Assembly (NCBI GenBank): GCA_963765875.1
Contig: CAVXYK010000012.1
Location: 62,001 to 126,000 of the forward strand
Reading direction: 5' to 3'
Source: JAWKOK01 sp963765875
GTDB taxonomy: Bacteria; Chloroflexota; Anaerolineae; Caldilineales; Caldilineaceae
DNA: 64,000 nt
Shown: one piece after another, positions 58,282-64,000 of the stretch
Layout of the letters: each line of letters opens with the position of its first letter
Numbering within the stretch: the first letter of the stretch is position 1
Position numbers and translations under genes: made by a program
Notes under the pieces: model-generated
Seen by the model: the letters and a program-made list of their open reading frames with translations, nothing else
Database searches by the model: none
Told to the model about the DNA's origin: nothing

Positions 58282-58334
58282 AGAACTAAAAACGGACTCT
58301 TTGGCATATGCTGAAGAGTCCGTTTTTTAGTTCT
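58282..58334. terminator. Bidirectional terminator between the CAP gene and topA
   Basis: AGAACTAAAAACGGACTCTT pairs with AAGAGTCCGTTTTTTAGTTCT, with one unpaired base in the T-tract, around a 12-base loop. A/T tracts flank the GC stem on both sides, so it works on both strands. Confidence 0.85.
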
Positions 58335-58357
58335 TACTTGAACGGCTCACCCACGGC

Positions 58358-61051
58358 TCAATCCACCATGGGGACCGCTACGCTTACCTTACGCGTGCCC
58401 TTCTTCTTGGACTTCTTCTCGTCAATCAGCTTGACCGCCATCTCAATGGTGACGTCCTCGGGCTTCAGATCTTTGGGCAGCGTGGCATTGGTGCGCTTGT
58501 ACTTGACGTAGGGGCCATAGCGCCCGTCAAGAACCTGGACTGAACCGCCATCGGTCGGATGCTCACCGAGATCTTTGAGCACGGATTTGCTGCTCTTGCC
58601 GCCCTTTGCCGCCTTTTCAGCAAGCAAGACCAACGCTCGATCCAGTTCAATCTCCAACACGTCATCGGGCGCCTTGACACTGGCAAAAAGGCCGTCGTGG
58701 GTGACGTATGGACCAAAACGTCCGACCGCTGCACGTACACTCTTCTCAGTTTCTGGATGTAGGCCTAACGTTCGCGGCAAACTCATTAGTTTGAGCGCCA
58801 GTTCCTCATCCACTTCATCCGGATTCATACCGCGCAACAAGCTGACACGTTTGGGCTTCTTCACTTTAGGCTTTTTGGCTTTGCCCTTCGTGGCCTTGCC
58901 TTTCGCTGTCTTGCCCTTCGTTGCCTTGCCGTTTTCTGCCTTGTCCTCAGCCGCCTTGCTCTTGGCTCCATTCCCGTTTTCGTCGTCGCCAAGCTGAACG
59001 TAGGGCCCGTACGGTCCCTTCTTCAAGAAAATGGGCTTGCCGGTTTCCGGATCGGTGGCCACCTGACGAGGTCCTTCGCTCTTTTCGGCAAAGAGCTTCT
59101 CGGCCATCTCATCAGTCAGGTCCGCCGGGGCCAACTCGGCAGGCAATCCAGCCGTCATCCGGTCGCCATCCGTCTCTTTGGCCACATACGGGCCAAATTG
59201 ACCAATGCGGACCTCAGCCGACAGATTGCTCAACGCAACGCCGCTTGCCGTACGCGGATCGATGTCGGCTTCCTTACTGCGCACCTGGTTTTCCAGGCCG
59301 GACTCACCCAGATAGAAAGCGTTCAAGTAAGTCAACCAATCCAGCTCGCCGGCCGCGATCTCATCCAGTTCCTGTTCCATGAAGGCAGTGAATTGGAGAT
59401 CGACCAGATCCTCGAAATGGCCCTCCATCAGTTCAGTGACGGCAAAGGCTGTGAAAGTCGGCACCAATTCTCGGCGCTGCTTGAAGGCGTATTTGCGGTT
59501 CAAGATTGTATCGATGATGGTGGCGTAGGTGCTCGGTCGACCCACACCCGCAGCCTCCAGCGCCTTGACCAGCGATGCCTCGGTATAGCGAACCGGCGGC
59601 TTGGTCTCGTGGCCGATGGCTTCCAACTCACGGCAGTCCACTTCCTCATCGATGGTCAGCGGCGGCAGCGGCGCTTCCTGATTCTCCAGCGCGGCTTCGG
59701 GATCATCTGACCCTTCAACATAGGCCCGGAAGAAGCCGGGGAAAAGCACGTTGCGCCCGCTGGCCCGGAAGACTGCATCCTCGACTTCGATGGTCGCCGT
59801 GGTGAACTTCAGTCGGGCGTTGGCCATCTGAGTGGCCACGGTGCGCTTCCAGATCAGGTCGTAGAGGCGGCGCTCACGGTCGCTCAACGGTAGCTGGTCG
59901 ACCGGCAACATCTGGTCGCCGGCCGGGCGGATGGCCTCATGAGCCTCCTGCGCGCTCTTGGACTTGGTCTTGTAGTGTCGTGGCTTGTCGGTCAGGTATT
60001 CCTCGCCGTACAGCTCAGTCACACGGTTGCGGGCCGCATTGACGGCCTGATCGCTCAAGTGGACCGAATCGGTACGCATATATGTAATGTAGCCATTTTC
60101 ATAGAGCGACTGGGCCACACGCATGGTATCGCGGGCGCTCAAGCCCATCTTGCGATTGGCTTCCTGCTGCAAGGTACTGGTGGTAAAGGGCGGCGCCGGT
60201 GAGCGCTGTGAAGTGCGCTCCTCAATGTTGGTGACACGCCATGTACCGTCGATCAGCCGCGCTCGCAGCTGATCGGAGGCATCTTTGTCGAGCAGCAGCA
60301 CCTTCTTGTCCTCAGGAATTTTGCCTGTATGTTCATCAAAGTCGCGCCCACTGGCGACACGGAGGCCGCCGACGGAGACAAGCTGCGCCTCGAAGCGATG
60401 ATCAGACCGATCGGGACGTTTGTTGAGCGCTGCTTTCAGATCCCAGTAGGCGCCTGAGACGAAGGCACGTCGCTCACGCTCACGCTGGACAAGCAAGCGC
60501 ACGGCCACACTCTGGACGCGGCCTGCCGACAGCTTGGGTGCGATCTTTTTCCAGAGCAGCGGCGAGACCGTATAGCCCACCAGCCGGTCGAGAATGCGCC
60601 GGGTCTCTTGGGCGCGAACCAGATTTTCGTCGACGGTGCGCGTATGCTTCAGGGCCTCTTCGATGGCTTCACGGGTGATCTCGTGGAAGACCATGCGCTG
60701 TACCGGCACCTTTGGCTTGAGCACCTCAGCCAGATGCCAGCCGATGCTCTCACCTTCGCGATCTTCATCGGTGGCCAGAATCAACTCGTCGGCATTCTTG
60801 AGCTGATCGCGCAGTTGCTTGATAACCTTCTTCTTGCTGTTGGGCACGACATAGAGCGGGTCAAAGTCATTTTCAACATTGACGCCGAGTCGCGCCCAGG
60901 GCTCGCCCTTATACTTGGCCGGGATTTCACCTGCGGACGCAGGCAGGTCACGCACATGGCCCATACTGGCCTCGACGTGATATCCCTTCGGCAAGAAGTT
61001 GCGGATGGTTTTGGCTTTGGTCGGGGATTCGACAATTACTAGTTTGGTCAT
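58358..61051 (-). CDS. topA: DNA topoisomerase I
   Basis: Relaxes negatively supercoiled DNA (type IA). 897 residues. Toprim domain: VIVESPTKAKT (Glu8) and DEDREGE (95-101). The active-site tyrosine is Tyr324 in YMRTDS. The C-terminal third lacks the zinc-finger cysteines of E. coli TopA and has several topoisomerase C-terminal repeats with (R/Q)FGPYV and RYGPYVKY words. They are separated by a 40-residue Lys/Gly-rich linker (KGKTAKGKATKGKAKKPKV). The basic linker may bind DNA. Its 3' end meets the bidirectional terminator. Confidence 0.96.
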   Translation of the reverse strand: MTKLVIVESPTKAKTIRNFLPKGYHVEASMGHVRDLPASAGEIPAKYKGEPWARLGVNVENDFDPLYVVPNSKKKVIKQLRDQLKNADELILATDEDREGESIGWHLAEVLKPKVPVQRMVFHEITREAIEEALKHTRTVDENLVRAQETRRILDRLVGYTVSPLLWKKIAPKLSAGRVQSVAVRLLVQRERERRAFVSGAYWDLKAALNKRPDRSDHRFEAQLVSVGGLRVASGRDFDEHTGKIPEDKKVLLLDKDASDQLRARLIDGTWRVTNIEERTSQRSPAPPFTTSTLQQEANRKMGLSARDTMRVAQSLYENGYITYMRTDSVHLSDQAVNAARNRVTELYGEEYLTDKPRHYKTKSKSAQEAHEAIRPAGDQMLPVDQLPLSDRERRLYDLIWKRTVATQMANARLKFTTATIEVEDAVFRASGRNVLFPGFFRAYVEGSDDPEAALENQEAPLPPLTIDEEVDCRELEAIGHETKPPVRYTEASLVKALEAAGVGRPSTYATIIDTILNRKYAFKQRRELVPTFTAFAVTELMEGHFEDLVDLQFTAFMEQELDEIAAGELDWLTYLNAFYLGESGLENQVRSKEADIDPRTASGVALSNLSAEVRIGQFGPYVAKETDGDRMTAGLPAELAPADLTDEMAEKLFAEKSEGPRQVATDPETGKPIFLKKGPYGPYVQLGDDENGNGAKSKAAEDKAENGKATKGKTAKGKATKGKAKKPKVKKPKRVSLLRGMNPDEVDEELALKLMSLPRTLGLHPETEKSVRAAVGRFGPYVTHDGLFASVKAPDDVLEIELDRALVLLAEKAAKGGKSSKSVLKDLGEHPTDGGSVQVLDGRYGPYVKYKRTNATLPKDLKPEDVTIEMAVKLIDEKKSKKKGTRKVSVAVPMVD

Positions 61052-61437
61052 ATTACGCTGTCATTCTCTCGATAGAGGAACGTGGATTAGGTTGTCGGGC
61101 AACCTGGGGTGCATCAAGCACAGAATCCCGTCGCGTTCCATATTCCGTTTCTTGCTTACCAGACACCCTGAACAGGTACCAGGGTGGATTCCCAAAGGCG
61201 AAAATTCGCTCTCTTCCTTGGTCGATAGGCTTGGCAAGTGTAGCACAGGGCAATCGAGCCTTCAAAAACGCCACCGATGCCTGAAAAAAGGCTTTGCCCG
61301 TAAATGCTCGTGAGTCGTGGCCTGAGCCTATGCTAGCCGTGGTACATAAAATCGTACGCTAGCGGAAACCGAGCGATCTGGTCCATAATAGTGCGGACAC
61401 TAACAATTATTCTCACGGCTGACAGGGATTGTGAACG

Positions 61438-63204
61438 ATGTCGGCCCAGCAGATGCGATATATCCCTATGAACTCATACCGATCTCACAAGCAGATTCCA
61501 TCTCGAGAATGTTCTCATCGGCTCTTCGTTGTCACCACAGTCATCCTCACCGTCATCATCCAGGTGACGATCAGCGGTGACGCCAAGGCGCAGACCGACA
61601 TAGACTGGACGCCGGTTGTTGCTACCACGCAGCAACTCATGCAACCGTCGGGCGAGTGCCAGAATACCTTCGTCGCCCATACGCTCGATCATTCCACCGA
61701 CACAGCCGACGGGATTGTGCGCATGTTTGAAGCCAACGGCGCAGGCCTGGCCATCGGCGATCTGGACAATGACGGCGATCTTGATCTGGTCTTGGGCAAT
61801 CATCTAGGGCCCAATACGATCATGTGGAATCAAGGAGCGCTTGTCTTTGACGCCCAGCCACTTGGCGAGGGCAAAACCAGAGCCGTTACAATCGTAGATG
61901 TGGACGCCGATGGCTTGCGCGATATCGTGTTGACCACAAACACCGGGGCCATCAACTATTGGCACAACCAGGGTGGGCGCATCTTCGAGCGCTGGCTGCT
62001 GCCCGGCGTGGCCCGGCCGTCCTATGCGATCAACTGGGGAGACCTGGACGGCGATGGTGACCTCGATCTGGTGACCGCCCCCTACGACGCCGGTTTTCTG
62101 ACCGATCTCGGCGATTCCTATCTGATCAACGGCGGAAGCGGCATCATCTACTATGAAAACCGTATAGAGGGCCAGTCAGAGAATCAGACCGGACCACGAC
62201 AAGGTCGATTCGTAGGAACACAACTGGCCGGCGGCGCACAGGCGCTGGCGCTGGCTTTGACCGATGTCGATGCAGATGGCCGCACCGACATTCTGGTCGG
62301 CAATGACTTTGGCGTACCCGACTATGCCTTTGTGCAGCGCGACGGAGGCTGGACCGAATCGGTGCCCTTCACTGTGACAGCGCACAGCACCATGAGCTTT
62401 GATCTCGGCGATGTCGACAACAACGGCCTTTTTGATCTCTTCTCCACGGATATGAAGCCCTACACCTTTGACGAAGAGATGATGACCGCCTATGCGCCCC
62501 TGATGGCCGACATGGCCAACGACCCGCAGATGGAAGGCGATCCGCAGATCATGGAGAACGTTCTTCAGCAGCAGATCGCGGACGGAGTCTACGAAAATCG
62601 GGCAAGGCAGTGGCACGTCGACGGCACGGGTTGGAGTTGGTCGGCCAAGTTCGGCGATCTGGACAATGACGGCTACCTCGATCTCTATGTCGTCAACGGG
62701 ATGATCGAAGAGGAGATCTTCTCGCATCTACCCGATCATGAGCTGATCGAGGAAAACCAGGTCTTTCGCAATCAAGCGGGGAAGACCTTCTTTCCCATGC
62801 CGGACTGGCAACTGAACTCGACCAGCAGCGGCCGCTCCATGTCCATGGCCGATCTCGATGATGACGGTGATCTCGACATCGTGATCAACAATCTGCGCGG
62901 CCCGGCCCAACTCTTCGAAAACCAGCTCTGCGGCGGCGAAAGCCTGGTTGTCTCCCTGGCTCAACCAGATGTGCAGAATCGCGACGCCATCGGCGCTCAA
63001 GTCAGGCTCACAACGGCTGACGGCACGCTCCACCGGGTTGTAAGCGCGACAAGCGGCTATCTCTCCGGCGACCCGTCGCACATCCACTTCGGCTTCCCTA
63101 TCGACGCCGAACTGACTGGTCTGGAAATCCACTGGCCGGACGGTGCAATCTCTATAGTAGAGAACGTCAAGCCAAACACGTTGTTAAGTATCGAACGGCG
63201 GTAG
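61438..63204 (+). CDS. Secreted FG-GAP/VCBS repeat protein with ASPIC domain
   Basis: 588 residues. A signal segment (LFVVTTVILTVIIQVTISGD) is followed by calcium-binding FG-GAP blades: DLDNDGDLDLVLGNH, DVDADGLRDIVL, DLDGDGDLDLVTAP, DVDADGRTDILVGND, DVDNNGLFDLFSTD, DLDNDGYLDLYVVN and DLDDDGDLDIVINN. The C-terminus is an ASPIC/UnbV domain (AIGAQVRLTTADGTLHRV and ITGLEIHWPDG-like IHWPDGAISIVENVKPN). Such propeller proteins are extracellular and bind calcium, with roles in adhesion or polysaccharide contact. The 61052-61437 interval has no recognised feature. A second start at Met7 is possible. Confidence 0.88.
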   Translation: MSAQQMRYIPMNSYRSHKQIPSRECSHRLFVVTTVILTVIIQVTISGDAKAQTDIDWTPVVATTQQLMQPSGECQNTFVAHTLDHSTDTADGIVRMFEANGAGLAIGDLDNDGDLDLVLGNHLGPNTIMWNQGALVFDAQPLGEGKTRAVTIVDVDADGLRDIVLTTNTGAINYWHNQGGRIFERWLLPGVARPSYAINWGDLDGDGDLDLVTAPYDAGFLTDLGDSYLINGGSGIIYYENRIEGQSENQTGPRQGRFVGTQLAGGAQALALALTDVDADGRTDILVGNDFGVPDYAFVQRDGGWTESVPFTVTAHSTMSFDLGDVDNNGLFDLFSTDMKPYTFDEEMMTAYAPLMADMANDPQMEGDPQIMENVLQQQIADGVYENRARQWHVDGTGWSWSAKFGDLDNDGYLDLYVVNGMIEEEIFSHLPDHELIEENQVFRNQAGKTFFPMPDWQLNSTSSGRSMSMADLDDDGDLDIVINNLRGPAQLFENQLCGGESLVVSLAQPDVQNRDAIGAQVRLTTADGTLHRVVSATSGYLSGDPSHIHFGFPIDAELTGLEIHWPDGAISIVENVKPNTLLSIERR

Positions 63205-63266
63205 GGGCGCGCCCTTGTGGCCGCCCGCCATTAGCCGCCCGCCCCCCATGTGGCCGCGCCCATCCA

Positions 63267-64000
<734 letters not shown>

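Overview
The window looks like a chromosomal segment of a Gram-negative-free-living-type bacterium of the phylum Chloroflexota (Caldilineales/Anaerolineae-like). This is an inference from gene content: a FeoB split into separate GTPase and permease genes, a membrane-anchored DtxR/FeoA fusion, YfhO-type membrane proteins, secreted proteins carrying 'FLPLV'-like motifs, a tricorn-type protease, a TopA with a lysine-rich tail instead of zinc fingers, and intergenic dispersed repeats of the kind common in that phylum. No rRNA, tRNA or CRISPR array was recognised. No origin was seen.

Layout. 1-8.4 kb is core genome: a 3'-truncated nuoB on the minus strand diverges from a B12-binding radical SAM gene, followed by a decayed small gene pair, a YfhO-like membrane protein and a bifunctional NAD(P)HX repair enzyme. 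8.4-23.6 kb is an accessory region: two plasmid/phage-type small genes, an overlapping four-gene Tn554/RIT-like recombinase operon (three tyrosine recombinases plus a TnpC-like helper), a short stand-alone module, a Tn3-like miniature inverted-repeat element, a secreted protein with three near-identical 324-bp repeats, a pair of co-varying hairpins, a DUF234-type ATPase, and several recombinase and mobile-gene remnants. 23.8-31.4 kb returns to core functions: a DegV fatty-acid-binding protein and PlsX (acyl-phosphate handling), an M42 peptidase, a NERD-like membrane protein, RadC and a gamma-glutamyltransferase.

31.4-36 kb is an iron module: a DtxR-family repressor with a probable operator over its own start codon, then a promoter with a second DtxR-like palindrome driving a DtxR-FeoA-FeoA membrane fusion, FeoB GTPase and FeoB permease, closed by a terminator. 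36-49 kb carries a membrane protein, an HD hydrolase, an FAH-family enzyme, ornithine carbamoyltransferase, the c-di-AMP pair CdaA and CdaR, a polytopic membrane protein, Der GTPase, an M28-like protein, a lipoprotein and Lgt. 49-53 kb on the minus strand holds a YgfZ-LipM-DUF503 operon and a frame-disrupted alpha/beta hydrolase. 53-64 kb holds a tricorn-like protease, a CAP-domain protein, TopA, an FG-GAP/ASPIC protein and the 3' part of a glycoside hydrolase.

Nine reading-frame breaks of one base were found in otherwise convincing genes. At least four sit on homopolymers, so assembly or read indels must be ruled out before any is called a pseudogene. The most interesting non-textbook signals are the two co-varying hairpins at 18.3-18.5 kb, the catalytic-residue loss in the middle recombinase of the quartet, the two miniature inverted-repeat elements, and the DtxR operator/leaderless-start arrangement.
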